64,000 nt of DNA from Fibrobacter sp. UWH4 (GCF_900142475.1 NZ_FRAY01000004.1:124001-188000), one strand, 5' to 3'; shown: positions 16,622 through 25,740, counted from the first letter of the stretch. The notes: a model not told the origin generated them from the sequence alone. Numbers and translations are program-made.

Positions 16622-16708
16622 CTCAAGTGGTTGGTGGTTGGTGATTAGTGGTTAGGATTACTATTAGAATGTTCTTTCTTCATTCCTGTTTACTAACCAC
16701 TAGCCACT
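16622..16708. repeat. AGTGGTTAGTGGTT-type repeat pair
   Basis: The AGTGGTTGGTGGTT-like block at 16625-16653 and its inverted AACCACTAGCCACT at 16693-16708 could form a long hairpin. The same family occurs at 42297-42336, 57313-57386 and 59995-60120. It lies between the P-ATPase and its small upstream partner. Confidence 0.65.
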
Positions 16709-16710
16709 AT

Positions 16711-16932
16711 TTACTTACCCGCTTCTTTCTTCGCGTCGTTGCAGATGTCTGCAGCCTGGTCCTTCATATCTTGGAAAGTGGCCTTGGCGTCGGCAGTAAT
16801 CTTCATGCCTTCGGCAAGTCCCTTGACGGCATACTCGCGGGTCTTCGGAGCCTTGAGAATCTTCTTGATGATAGCCGGGCCAACGACACCAGCCACCACA
16901 CACCAGAACTTTTCATTTTTCCATACGGACAT
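16711..16932 (-). CDS. Small single-membrane-helix protein, probable partner of the P1B ATPase
   Basis: 73 residues: one hydrophobic segment (WCVVAGVVGPAIIKKIL) then an Ala/Lys-rich helix (VKGLAEGMKITADAKATFQDMKDQAADICNDAKKEAGK). The shape, and its position before a P1B ATPase gene, resemble DUF1490/DUF6110-type proteins such as mycobacterial PacL partners of CtpC; the resemblance is by layout and composition. It has no His-rich C-terminal metal motif like PacL1. AGGAGTAAG precedes the start. Confidence 0.65.
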   Translation of the reverse strand: MSVWKNEKFWCVVAGVVGPAIIKKILKAPKTREYAVKGLAEGMKITADAKATFQDMKDQAADICNDAKKEAGK

Positions 16933-16959
16933 AGCTTACTCCTTTTGTTTCGCCCTAAT

Positions 16960-16988
16960 GTCATCCCTGACTTGGTCGGGGATCTCCA
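16960..16988. repeat. Dispersed repeat (TCATCCCTGA...GGGGATCT type)
   Basis: An imperfect hairpin of ATCCC and GGGAT around CTGACTTGGTC. It resembles the TCATCCTGAGC family seen at 26346-26384 and 34603-34647, but differs in the loop. The remaining 210 bases to 17199 contain a TTGCAAATTTGCAA palindrome at 17113-17126 and several AACTTAG copies, with no gene. Confidence 0.5.
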
Positions 16989-17199
16989 TTAAAGCTTTGT
17001 TGTTCTTTGCTTAATAATCTATCTAAATTTTTATCAAAAAGCAACTTACATACAAATTAACAAACAGACTTCAAGTCCAAGTCCTGTATGGCTTCCGTGT
17101 GACTAACTTTGTTGCAAATTTGCAAATTAGTTCACGTTACACAACTTAGTTTCCATATAAATAACTTAGTTAGCGTAAACTATCCGAAGTTAGATATAT

Positions 17200-19455
17200 C
17201 TACCTGAAGCTGTAACGAATCTTTGTAGCGAAGGTGCGTCCCAGTTTAGATTCTCCGTACTTGTCGTAAACGGTTTCGTCCAAGAAGTTGTCAACCTCGA
17301 AACTCCAGGCGAGCTTATTATCCCACACGGAATATTCAATACCCAAATCCTGCGTGAACGAAGCGTCTATTTTCCGGCTCTGGCGAGAACTGATTTTCCA
17401 GCCATAGTAATATTCATCGGTATAGTTTGCGGCCCACCAGAACTTGACAAAATCGTTCTTATTGAATATATCGCCCATGTGGAATTCAGCGAGGTAGTTC
17501 ATGAAGAATCGTGGAATGTTTGGGATAATGGCATCTTCGGGAATCCCTTGCTTGGCATTGTAATCAATGTTGCGCAAATCCTGGAAAGTCCAGTTTGTGC
17601 CAAGCAGCACCCATTCATTCACATCCAGTTTCACATCGCCCTCGTAGCCCCAGCCGCGAATCGGATTCATATTAAAATACGGCACCGACATCTGAGAAGC
17701 GCCCATATAGTGAATACGGTTCTTGTAATAGGAATAGAAAACGTCGCCATCAAATCGGAATCGCGCCATTAACGGAATTTCTTGCAAATCCAAGGAGAGA
17801 CCTACGTTAAAATTGTCCGCTTCTTCGGGCTTGAGGTTTGTCGCAGCACTCACGCGGATTCCATCGCCAAAGAGTTCATCGGGCTTGGGCAGGCGTACTG
17901 CATGCTGGTAAGAGCCCTTGAGCGCAAGCGGTTTCACAATCCGGAACATCAAGCTTTCATCATAGCTAAAGTCCGTATAATCATTCGTTTCCAAAGACGC
18001 CTGCTGTATCATACTTGTGGACGTATTTGAAATTTCTGCCTTCAGGTAATGGAACTTGAAGCCCAGCAGGTTCTGGAGTCTTGAATCAAAGAAATTATCT
18101 TCAACCGAAAGCCCCGTCGTCACCGAAATCGTCTTTCCCGGATACCCCGCTGTATTGAATCCGACCATTTCGGAACCCAAGTCATCTTCAGGATCTTCCT
18201 TGTGATACCGGAAAAGCGTATTCCAGTAAACAAACTGATTTTTAATAAACTGATAATCCAGATTCAGCAAATTATTGAAATCGTACGCCTGCACAGTGCG
18301 GAATTTCGGAAGTCCCATCGAAGAAAGTTCGCCCACATTCTTTTTGGCGGTATCGCAACTATACCAGTTGCGGCAATGGACACGACTCGTGTCAATAATT
18401 TTATTTTCATTATAACCAAACGAAAAATGGTCACCGAAATTCAAGTCTTTTACAAACAAATTTTTCTTATCTAATCCGAAAGTCGCTCCTAAATTATACC
18501 CTTCGGCAGTTGCTTCAACAATGCGGTTCGTTTCGCCCTGAATTTCCTTATCAAAAGCGCCATAGCTGGCACCCAGCGAAATCTGGTCAAACCAAGTGTT
18601 CATTAGGTTTGCGAAAGCCTGCACATTGTAAGAGGTGTAACGGTCATGATCGCGAACGACACTCGTATCTTTACCAGTCGAACTTTTCATGTAAGGCGAA
18701 GTAAACTTGTAATCATTATCGGAATGATTAAAATAGCCCGAAACACCTACTTCTAGGCCAACACCACCCGCAATGCTATCGATTAAATGGCTCGCACTTA
18801 CCGACGCCTTGTGCGTATTGAAACTTGAAAGGCTGTAGGACGCATCCACCGAATTGGCGGGACGCTTCTTGGTAATGATATTGATGGCACCGCCCGCACC
18901 GTCCGTAGCAAAACGTGCCGGAACATAGCCCTTGTAAACTTCAATGTCTGCAATCTGGTCAATAGGGATATCGTCAAGACCCAAGTTGCCTTGCGTCTCT
19001 ACGGGGACGCCATTTACCAGCACCTTGATGTTCTTGCCTTCCATGCCGCGAATGTTGATTTTACCTTCGCTGCCCATGCCACCGGACTTGCGCACCTTAA
19101 CGCCCGAGGCTGAATTGACCGCCTTCGAAACGGTCTTACTCGTATTCTGCATCTCGGCTGCGTCAATCGTCGCAACCGATTCCGCCTTTTTGGCCTGCTT
19201 CGCCTGTTCCGCTTCTATTTCAGATTCCACCGAGAGTTCGTCCAACTGCGTGACGCCCGAAGCATTAGCGGCAGAAACATCTGATTGCCCCACACCATTT
19301 GCGTCATCAGTTGTCGCATTGTTTTCCGTAGCAGATTCTTCAAGAAAATCGTCTATCGAGGTAATTTCGTCATCTTGGGCACGGGCCGGAACAGCCCCCA
19401 CCATAGCAAATATAAGGGCAAGCGTTGCCGCCTTGTAAATAAACATCTTTTTCAT
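17200..19455 (-). CDS. TonB-dependent outer membrane receptor
   Basis: A 751-residue outer membrane receptor energised by TonB. After a signal peptide (MKKMFIYKAATLALIFAMVGAVPARA) comes a Ser/Asp/Asn-rich segment, then a plug domain (SVATIDAAEMQNTSKTVSKA, INIRGMEGKNIKVLVNGVPV, GAGGAINIITKK), then a 22-strand barrel-like region ending in ATKIRYSFR. No carboxypeptidase-like N-terminal domain is present. It follows the XusB-like lipoprotein gene on the same strand, which points to iron-siderophore uptake. No DtxR-type box was found directly before it; a TTTGGAGTAGA element lies 34 bases upstream. Confidence 0.9.
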   Translation of the reverse strand: MKKMFIYKAATLALIFAMVGAVPARAQDDEITSIDDFLEESATENNATTDDANGVGQSDVSAANASGVTQLDELSVESEIEAEQAKQAKKAESVATIDAAEMQNTSKTVSKAVNSASGVKVRKSGGMGSEGKINIRGMEGKNIKVLVNGVPVETQGNLGLDDIPIDQIADIEVYKGYVPARFATDGAGGAINIITKKRPANSVDASYSLSSFNTHKASVSASHLIDSIAGGVGLEVGVSGYFNHSDNDYKFTSPYMKSSTGKDTSVVRDHDRYTSYNVQAFANLMNTWFDQISLGASYGAFDKEIQGETNRIVEATAEGYNLGATFGLDKKNLFVKDLNFGDHFSFGYNENKIIDTSRVHCRNWYSCDTAKKNVGELSSMGLPKFRTVQAYDFNNLLNLDYQFIKNQFVYWNTLFRYHKEDPEDDLGSEMVGFNTAGYPGKTISVTTGLSVEDNFFDSRLQNLLGFKFHYLKAEISNTSTSMIQQASLETNDYTDFSYDESLMFRIVKPLALKGSYQHAVRLPKPDELFGDGIRVSAATNLKPEEADNFNVGLSLDLQEIPLMARFRFDGDVFYSYYKNRIHYMGASQMSVPYFNMNPIRGWGYEGDVKLDVNEWVLLGTNWTFQDLRNIDYNAKQGIPEDAIIPNIPRFFMNYLAEFHMGDIFNKNDFVKFWWAANYTDEYYYGWKISSRQSRKIDASFTQDLGIEYSVWDNKLAWSFEVDNFLDETVYDKYGESKLGRTFATKIRYSFR

Positions 19456-19488
19456 CGCAGCGCAATTGAGCAATTTTTAGGTCAAAAA

Positions 19489-19500
19489 TCTACTCCAAAC
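19489..19500 (-). promoter_or_regulatory. TTTGGAGTAGA promoter-like element, copy 3
   Basis: On the minus strand GTTTGGAGTAGATT, 34 bases before the TonB receptor start. It comes after the lipoprotein terminator, so it is well placed as the receptor's promoter. Confidence 0.5.
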
Positions 19501-19556
19501 GGTTTGCTGAAAACCCAAATAGCTTTTTGAATTTTGAATTTGCGAATCAAAAAAAT

Positions 19557-19585
19557 TCCGCCCTTGCTTGAGCAAGAACGGAAGT
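19557..19585 (-). terminator. Terminator after the lipoprotein gene
   Basis: TTCCG, TTGCT and their complements AGCAA and CGGAA form a bulged stem. On the minus strand it is followed by a run of seven T. It separates the lipoprotein from the TonB receptor. Confidence 0.75.
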
Positions 19586-19623
19586 TTGTGTTTATGAGGA
19601 TATTAGGGGTTTATGGAGAAATT

Positions 19624-20826
19624 TTACTTGAGCGGCACAAGCCACATCGGAATCTGCTTTACATCGGCGATCTTTTCCGCCTTTTCGGACTTAGGATCAT
19701 AGCGGAAGTAGGCGTTGCCGTCTTTTTTGGTAGAGACCGCAAAAATCACGGTGCCGTCGTCATCGACGTACTTGCCGTAGCTAGCCCAGCTAGAAGTATA
19801 ATCAATCGGGAGTGCCTTCATGGTTTTCTTGGCAAGATCGATTTCTACCGGCTTGCAGGTGTTGTTGTGGTAGCTATCCATATCGGTCCAAACCTGCTGC
19901 AGGTCCACCATCACGTTCAAGAAGGAATACACCTTGGTTCCATTGGCGTAGGTAGTGGGGCTCAGGTATTTGAAGTTGTCTTTCTTGGTGACGCCGTCGA
20001 TGGCGACATCCTTGGTCACGAACCACTGATAATCCTTGTCAAATTCGGTTTCGCCCACCTTGATGCGCAGGAACCCGTCGACCTGGCCCGGAGCGTAGCC
20101 CCAGGAGGCATTGCTGTAGCAGTAAATGTAACCGTCAGCAACGATAAACGACTGGTTCTGGGAATCATCCAGGGAGCCCACAGCCGCGACGCGGTCATCT
20201 TCAGCCACGGCAATCACGGAATCCTTTTTGATGTCAATGATGGCAACCTGAGCCGTATTGCCGGTAGCATAGTCGCTCACATTCTGCAACAGGCCAACAT
20301 AGAGCCGACCGTCCACGATTACGCCTGTACCCGGGCTCACCACGAGAGCGTCCTTGTTCTTGTATTTGGACAGGTCAATCGCGCCCGTGCGCTTCATGGT
20401 CTTCGGGTTGATGATGAGCAGCGAGTCAAGCATGCCGCCCAAGTAGGCTTTTTCTTCATTCACGAAGTAAAGGTGATTTGCCCATGCGCCAGCAAGCGAA
20501 AGTTCAGCCGTCTTGCTACCAATCTTGTTGTTTGCATCGAGGCTGTAGCGTGCAATGGTTCCCACATCAAGGTCGGCAATGAACAGGGAATTGTCGTAAT
20601 AGACAACGCCTGCGCGGGTTCCGACTTCGATATAATCCGTACCGATTTCATCAGTATGGTCCAGCGACATCGTGCCGATGAACATCGTTTCGCCGGTAGA
20701 GATCGATGTCGCAAAGTCGCGCTTGTAATCGCCATTTTCACCATTGGCAGAAGAAGAGGAATCGTCGCCGCAAGCAGCGAGCATGCCAAGCGAAATAGCA
20801 AGTGCCGCCATGAATCTTTTTTTCAT
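19624..20826 (-). CDS. Surface lipoprotein, beta-propeller-like (DUF4374/XusB-like)
   Basis: A 400-residue lipoprotein with lipobox LAAC (Cys19) after MKKRFMAALAISLGM, followed by a Ser/Asp linker. The body shows propeller-like repeats (SLFIADLDVGTIARYSLD, LLIINPKTMKRTGAIDLS, GVIVDGRLYVGLLQNV, AQVAIIDIKKDSVIAVAED). Length, pattern and position before a TonB receptor resemble DUF4374 lipoproteins such as Bacteroides XusB, which capture ferric siderophores outside the cell. The family is inferred by eye, not by search. AGGAG precedes the start at 20826. A YncE-like propeller of other function is the alternative. Confidence 0.7.
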   Translation of the reverse strand: MKKRFMAALAISLGMLAACGDDSSSSANGENGDYKRDFATSISTGETMFIGTMSLDHTDEIGTDYIEVGTRAGVVYYDNSLFIADLDVGTIARYSLDANNKIGSKTAELSLAGAWANHLYFVNEEKAYLGGMLDSLLIINPKTMKRTGAIDLSKYKNKDALVVSPGTGVIVDGRLYVGLLQNVSDYATGNTAQVAIIDIKKDSVIAVAEDDRVAAVGSLDDSQNQSFIVADGYIYCYSNASWGYAPGQVDGFLRIKVGETEFDKDYQWFVTKDVAIDGVTKKDNFKYLSPTTYANGTKVYSFLNVMVDLQQVWTDMDSYHNNTCKPVEIDLAKKTMKALPIDYTSSWASYGKYVDDDGTVIFAVSTKKDGNAYFRYDPKSEKAEKIADVKQIPMWLVPLK

Positions 20827-20904
20827 AAATACTCCTTGAAATTGATGCGGAAAAACCGCGTTTGTTAATTTTGCGGAGCATTTTAGAAATGATTTGAGGG
20901 GCGT

Positions 20905-20917
20905 TCTACTCCAAAAA
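20905..20917 (-). promoter_or_regulatory. TTTGGAGTAGA promoter-like element, copy 4
   Basis: On the minus strand TTTTTGGAGTAGAAC, about 80 bases before the lipoprotein start. The T-rich upstream partner ATTTTTTC lies about 17 bases further. Confidence 0.5.
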
Positions 20918-21060
20918 GGAATGAAAAAATCCAATTGGATTATAAAGCCAAAACTTCATTTTATCAATGTTAGGCCACCATTTAACCCCATTTAGTCATT
21001 TTTTAATCCATTTAGACAGAATCGTATTCAAAATATGATAAGCTCAAAACAAAATTAGCC

Positions 21061-21115
21061 TTGACGAAGTTTTATTTACTAATTAGATTTGGCTTACTTT
21101 TTAAGACTAGACTAA
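21061..21115 (+). promoter_or_regulatory. Promoter of the AraC/ABC operon with two DtxR-type boxes
   Basis: TTGACG (21061-21066) and TAGATT (21084-21089) are 17 bases apart. Box-like sequences TTAGATTTGGCTTA (21083-21096) and TAAGACTAGACTAA (21102-21115) cover the -10 and start region. Repression by the DtxR-type protein under metal excess is expected. Confidence 0.6.
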
Positions 21116-21148
21116 CAAAGCCAGTTTAAAGAGATTTTTGAGGGAAAT

Positions 21149-21985
21149 ATGTTGAATATTAACGGAATTGAATGGATGCACAAAGTCGGGTGCTACCATA
21201 CAACGCTTGAAAGGGATCCGCTCCTGGTTCTTGAATTTTGCCGAAAGGGGCAAATCAGCTGGGCCGGCGGAGCACTCCCCTGCAATCAGCTGAAGGCAGG
21301 AGAAATGCTGGTTTACGATGCGTGGACTTCGGGAGCGCTGACGCGTTCTGCCGATTACTGCGGCGACCGCATTTTGTTCTTTGAAGAATCGATAAGGTAC
21401 ATCCGCGAACATTTTGCAGGATTTCTGATTGACATCAAGATGCTCGCACAGAAAATGTGCCGGCCGGGCCGACCGTTCATCGTCCACACCAAGGAAGAAG
21501 TCGCTAGCGCCTTCGAAAAAGTCGACAACAAGTCAAAGAATTTGCAGGCGGAATACGGCAGACTCGCCATTTTGGAGCTTTTGCTCACCCTGAAAAACCT
21601 AGACACGCAGCGAGAATCCATTTGTCGCGAATGCAATTTATCTTCGATGCAAATTGAAAAAATCTACTGCATCCGTTCGTTTATCTGCGAAAACATGGAC
21701 AGTCATTTCACCATCGAAGAACTTTCCGACAAATTTGACATGCCGCCTACTGCAATGAAACTCTGCTTCAAGAACGTGTTCGGTTTGCCGGTATTCACTT
21801 ACGCTCGCCGCGAGCGCATGAAACTGGCTGCCAAGCAACTTCGCGAGTGCGACCGTGGAATTCTCGAGATTGCAGGCGAAGTCGGTTACAACAACGGGAG
21901 CAAGTTCGCCCACGCCTTCCAGGATGTGATGGGCATGACCCCGAAGGAATACAGGAAAAAATACAGACTCACGAATGTAGCATAA
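21149..21985 (+). CDS. AraC-family transcriptional activator
   Basis: 278 residues with an N-terminal ligand/dimer domain and a C-terminal AraC DNA-binding domain: FTIEELSDKFDMPPTAMKLCFKNVFG and the second helix-turn-helix ILEIAGEVGYNNGSKFAHAFQDVMGMTPKEYRKKYR. GAGGG precedes the start. It is followed by an ABC pair of the YbtP/YbtQ type, so it likely plays the role of YbtA/PchR, activating uptake genes when the ferric siderophore is present. DtxR-type boxes upstream suggest dual control by iron and siderophore. Confidence 0.9.
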   Translation: MLNINGIEWMHKVGCYHTTLERDPLLVLEFCRKGQISWAGGALPCNQLKAGEMLVYDAWTSGALTRSADYCGDRILFFEESIRYIREHFAGFLIDIKMLAQKMCRPGRPFIVHTKEEVASAFEKVDNKSKNLQAEYGRLAILELLLTLKNLDTQRESICRECNLSSMQIEKIYCIRSFICENMDSHFTIEELSDKFDMPPTAMKLCFKNVFGLPVFTYARRERMKLAAKQLRECDRGILEIAGEVGYNNGSKFAHAFQDVMGMTPKEYRKKYRLTNVA

Positions 21986-22002
21986 TAGGTATGAGCAATG
22001 AG

Positions 22003-22134
22003 GTCGTGCTTCGCACTCTGAGGTCGCCTTGCAAAGCAAGGCTTTGAGTAAAGTAAGACACCTTCGGCGCATTTATAAAACCTCACACCTCAAAGGGAGC
22101 GTTAGCGACCGAGCTCACACCTCACAACCTCTAG
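22003..22134. repeat. CACACCTCA-type repeat between AraC and ABC genes
   Basis: Blocks CTCACACCTCAAAG and CTCACACCTCACAACCTCT flank a short hairpin; GAGGTCG copies upstream can pair with them. The right part matches 61378-61430 (inverted), where it is translated as the N terminus of TrpB. Confidence 0.65.
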
Positions 22135-22141
22135 AATAATT

Positions 22142-23926
22142 ATGAAAAAGACTTTCTCTAAACTCTACGCTTACATGGGTTCGCGAAAACCGCTGTTCCC
22201 ACTAGCATTGATTCTCTCGGCATTGAGCGCCATCGCGGGGCTCGTGCCGTTTTTACTGATGTGGCTCATTGTCCGCGAGGTTATCTCTGGCGGTGACATG
22301 ACGAACATCAAGATTTTCGACTACTCCATCGGAGCGGTTCTCGCATCGGTCGCAAGCGTTCTGCTCTACTTTGCGGCCCTCGCCTGCTCGCACCTGGTAG
22401 CATTCAGGCTCGAAGGAGACCTGCGTCGGTTTGCCATGAAAAAACTGATGAGTGCGCCTCTCGGATTTTTCGACAAGAATCCGACCGGCAAACTCCGCAA
22501 GATTATTGACGACAACGCCGCGATTACGCACACCTTCATTGCGCACCAGATGCCCGACATTTCGGGCACCATCTTGATTCCCATCGTGGCGCTCGTGATG
22601 ATGTTCAGCTTTGACTGGCGACTTGGCCTCGCCTCTTTGGTGCCTATCGCCTACGCCATGTTCATTTTAGGCACCCTTGGCCGCAGGGGAACCAAGTTCA
22701 TGGAACGCTACATGCAGGCCCTCGAAGAGATGAACTCCGAAGCGGTGGAATACGTGCGCGGGATACCCGTAGTCAAGGTTTTCCAGCAGACCATTTTTTC
22801 ATTCAAGAGTTTCTACAACAGCATCGCGACCTACCACAAGATGGTGACTGCCTATTCCGACAATTGGAAAGTTCCTTACTGCATCTACACGACCCTCGTG
22901 AACGGTTTCGTACTGTTCCTGGTGCCGACGGCAGCGCTCATTATCGGTAACGACGGCGATGTAAAACTCACCATCGTGAACATGATGATTTACGTGTTGG
23001 TGACGCCGCTGTTTTCGCAGTGCGTCATGCGCAGCATGTACCTAAGCAACGCTACGAACCAGGCGGGGCTTGCCATTGACCGCATCAACGATATCGCACG
23101 CACCAAGGATTTGGAGGTTTGCGAAAATCCGGTACCGATGCAAAAGTTCGATGTAGAATTCCGGAACGTGAACTTTACCTACCCCGATACCGACAAACAG
23201 GTACTGAGCGACATCTCACTCACGGTACCGGCGGGCCATACGGTAGCACTTGTCGGACCTTCGGGCGGCGGCAAGAGTACGATTGCAAAACTCCTGCCAC
23301 GATTCTTCGATGTCGATAGCGGCGAGATTACCATTGGCGGTGTTCCCGTAAAGCAGATTGACCCGAAGGAACTGATGAAGAACGTTTCGTTCGTGTTCCA
23401 GAATACACGTCTTTTCAAGATGAGCATTTTGGACAACGTTCGCTACGGCATGCCCGATGCGACTCTCGAGCAGGTAAACAAGGCGCTCGATTTTGCGCAG
23501 TGCCGCGAAATCATTGATAAATTGCCTGCTGGCATTAATACCGTTATCGGAAGCAAGGGAACTTATCTTTCGGGTGGCGAGCAGCAGCGAGTGGTGCTTG
23601 CGCGCGCTATCTTGAAAAACGCTCCCATCGTGGTGCTAGACGAGGCGACCGCCTTTGCTGACCCTGAAAACGAACGCCTGATTCAAGAAGCTTTGCACAA
23701 ACTGGCCGCAGGCAAGACCGTGCTGATGATTGCCCACAGGCTTACAAGCGTGGTGAACGCCGACCAGATTATCGTTGTGGAAGATGGCGAAATCGCTGAA
23801 CGCGGAACGCACAACGAATTACTTGAAAAGAACGGCATTTACGCCAAGATGTGGGCCGAATACCAGCAGTCCGTCACATGGACCCTCGACAATTCCAAGA
23901 ATAATGAAGGAGGCGAAAATGTATAA
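22142..23926 (+). CDS. ABC transporter with fused membrane and ATPase domains, YbtP/IrtA-like
   Basis: 594 residues, six N-terminal membrane helices then an ABC domain with Walker A GPSGGGKST, signature LSGGEQQR and Walker B VVLDEATAFADPENE. The ATAFADPE form is typical of the YbtP/YbtQ and IrtA/IrtB group, which have exporter folds but import ferric siderophores. It pairs with the next gene (8-base overlap) to make a heterodimer in the inner membrane. An AraC regulator upstream and DtxR-type boxes support iron-siderophore import; drug or peptide export is the alternative. Confidence 0.88.
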   Translation: MKKTFSKLYAYMGSRKPLFPLALILSALSAIAGLVPFLLMWLIVREVISGGDMTNIKIFDYSIGAVLASVASVLLYFAALACSHLVAFRLEGDLRRFAMKKLMSAPLGFFDKNPTGKLRKIIDDNAAITHTFIAHQMPDISGTILIPIVALVMMFSFDWRLGLASLVPIAYAMFILGTLGRRGTKFMERYMQALEEMNSEAVEYVRGIPVVKVFQQTIFSFKSFYNSIATYHKMVTAYSDNWKVPYCIYTTLVNGFVLFLVPTAALIIGNDGDVKLTIVNMMIYVLVTPLFSQCVMRSMYLSNATNQAGLAIDRINDIARTKDLEVCENPVPMQKFDVEFRNVNFTYPDTDKQVLSDISLTVPAGHTVALVGPSGGGKSTIAKLLPRFFDVDSGEITIGGVPVKQIDPKELMKNVSFVFQNTRLFKMSILDNVRYGMPDATLEQVNKALDFAQCREIIDKLPAGINTVIGSKGTYLSGGEQQRVVLARAILKNAPIVVLDEATAFADPENERLIQEALHKLAAGKTVLMIAHRLTSVVNADQIIVVEDGEIAERGTHNELLEKNGIYAKMWAEYQQSVTWTLDNSKNNEGGENV

Positions 23927-25649
23927 GTGGGTTCAGAATACTTTTGCTCTTTCGGAAGAAGGCTCGCGCACGTTTGTCCGTGGCGTCATCTGGACATTCC
24001 TGCACTTTATTTCGCTCATGTTCCCGATGATGATGCTCTTTTACTTTTTGATGGAGCAGATGGGCGTCGGTGAATTTGCAGGCAAAACTCCGCACGGGAC
24101 CTTGTTCTATGTGGGAATTGCGGTAGTCCTGTTTGTCGTGATGCTTGTCATTTACAGGTTCTCGTACAGCGCCACCTACGATAGCGTGTACGACGAAAGC
24201 ATGCGCCGTCGCGTCTCGATTGCCGAAAAGCTCCGCAAGTTGCCGCTCTCGTTCTTCGGCAAAAAGAACCTTTCAGACTTGACATCGACCATCATGGACG
24301 ACTGCAATGCTCTCGAAATGATTTTCTCGCATGCGGTGCCGGAACTTTTCGCCGCCATCGGAAGCGTCACCATAATCGGAATCATGCTGTTCTGCTACAA
24401 TTGGAAAATGTCTATCGCGCTTTTCTGGGTGGTACCCGCAGCGGCATTGCTCATTGCGCTTTCCAAGAAAATTCAGGACCGTTGGTTCGAAAATTCATAT
24501 AACGCCCGCCGCGTGATTATGGAAGATATCCAGGAAGGTCTCGAAAACGTGCAGGAAATCCGCTCGTATTCGGGCGAAGCCGCCTACCTCAATCATTTTG
24601 ACAAGGATTGCATCAAATACGAAAAATCGCAGATGGACTCCGACGTGAAGGTGGGTTCGTTCTTGAATTCGGCGCAAGGCATTCTCAAGATGGGCCTTGC
24701 CACGGTGCTGATTACGGGCGCTCGCCTCTGGACCAAGGGCGAAATCGATGTATTCACCTATCTGGTGTTTATCGTGTGCGCGGCAACGGTCTACAATCCG
24801 GTTTTCCTAGTGTTCAACAACCTCGCCGAACTGTTCTTTGTGAATGTGCGCCTGCGCCGGTTCCGCGAAATGGACCAGATGAAACCTCAGGATGGCGTAA
24901 CTGTATTCACTCCGCAGAATTACGATATCGAATTCAAGGATGTCGACTTCAATTACAACGAGAACAAGCAAGTCCTGAAAAAAGTTTCGTTCACGGCAAA
25001 GCAGGGCGAAATCACCGCACTTGTTGGCCCGAGCGGCAGCGGAAAGACGACTGCTGCAAAACTTGCAGCACGCTTCTGGGATATTCAGGGCGGCAAGGTG
25101 ACCCTCGGCGGGCAGGACATCAGCAAGATTGACCCTGAAACGCTCCTCAAGAATTTCTCCATCGTCTTCCAGGACGTGGTGCTGTTCAACACGAGCATCA
25201 AGGACAACATCCGCATCGGCAAGCGCGATGCCAGCGACGAAGAAATCCTGAAGGTGGCAAAACTCGCGGGCTGCGACGAATTTGTGCAGAAAATGCCGCA
25301 GGGCTACGACACTGTCATCGGCGAAAACGGCGAAACGCTCTCGGGCGGTGAACGCCAGCGAATCTCGATTGCACGCGCCCTGCTAAAAGACGCGCCCATC
25401 ATCTTGCTCGACGAAGCGACCGCAAGCCTCGACGTAGAAAACGAATCCAAGATCCAGCGCGGCATTTCGCAGTTGGTGAAGGGCAAGACCGTCATCATCA
25501 TCGCGCACCGCATGCGCACTATCGCAAACGCCGACAAGGTCGTAGTGCTGCAAGACGGTCGCATCGCCGAAACAGGCTCCCCCGCCGAACTCAAGGCGAA
25601 AGGCGGCCTATTCAGCAAGATGCTCGAATTGCAAATGAACAAAAATTAA
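23919..25649 (+). CDS. ABC transporter with fused membrane and ATPase domains, YbtQ/IrtB-like
   Basis: 576 residues, second half of the heterodimer: six membrane segments, then Walker A GPSGSGKTT, signature LSGGERQR and LLDEATASLDVENE. The start at 23919 has GGAGGCG before it and overlaps the upstream gene by eight bases; a longer frame from 23775 would run inside the first transporter gene and is rejected. Canonical catalytic residues appear in both halves. It is followed by the promoter of DUF3793-flavodoxin. Confidence 0.88.
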   Translation: MYKWVQNTFALSEEGSRTFVRGVIWTFLHFISLMFPMMMLFYFLMEQMGVGEFAGKTPHGTLFYVGIAVVLFVVMLVIYRFSYSATYDSVYDESMRRRVSIAEKLRKLPLSFFGKKNLSDLTSTIMDDCNALEMIFSHAVPELFAAIGSVTIIGIMLFCYNWKMSIALFWVVPAAALLIALSKKIQDRWFENSYNARRVIMEDIQEGLENVQEIRSYSGEAAYLNHFDKDCIKYEKSQMDSDVKVGSFLNSAQGILKMGLATVLITGARLWTKGEIDVFTYLVFIVCAATVYNPVFLVFNNLAELFFVNVRLRRFREMDQMKPQDGVTVFTPQNYDIEFKDVDFNYNENKQVLKKVSFTAKQGEITALVGPSGSGKTTAAKLAARFWDIQGGKVTLGGQDISKIDPETLLKNFSIVFQDVVLFNTSIKDNIRIGKRDASDEEILKVAKLAGCDEFVQKMPQGYDTVIGENGETLSGGERQRISIARALLKDAPIILLDEATASLDVENESKIQRGISQLVKGKTVIIIAHRMRTIANADKVVVLQDGRIAETGSPAELKAKGGLFSKMLELQMNKN

Positions 25650-25658
25650 TACAAAATT

Positions 25659-25687
25659 AGCCTTGACAAACATCAAGGCTTTTTTTA
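25659..25687 (+). terminator. Terminator after the ABC pair, overlapping the next promoter
   Basis: AGCCTTGA-N6-TCAAGGCT followed by seven T. The same bases contain TTGACA, the -35 of the next promoter. Confidence 0.75.
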
Positions 25688-25709
25688 TATATTTGTTAGA
25701 GAAATCTAA
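25663..25709 (+). promoter_or_regulatory. Strong promoter with DtxR-type box before DUF3793-flavodoxin
   Basis: TTGACA (25663-25668) and TATATA (25686-25691) are 17 bases apart. TTAGAGAAATCTAA at 25696-25709 is a near-perfect box at the expected transcription start. Confidence 0.7.
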
Positions 25710-25740
25710 CTTTACAATTTATTTGTAGTTTGCAATAAAA

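Larger units (their letters stand above)
20827..21148. other. Divergent regulatory region between lipoprotein and AraC genes
   Basis: No gene is visible in these 322 bases. They hold the TTTGGAGTAGA element for the lipoprotein and two DtxR-type boxes facing the AraC gene. An AT-rich middle (20940-21050) shows no clear structure. Confidence 0.6.
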
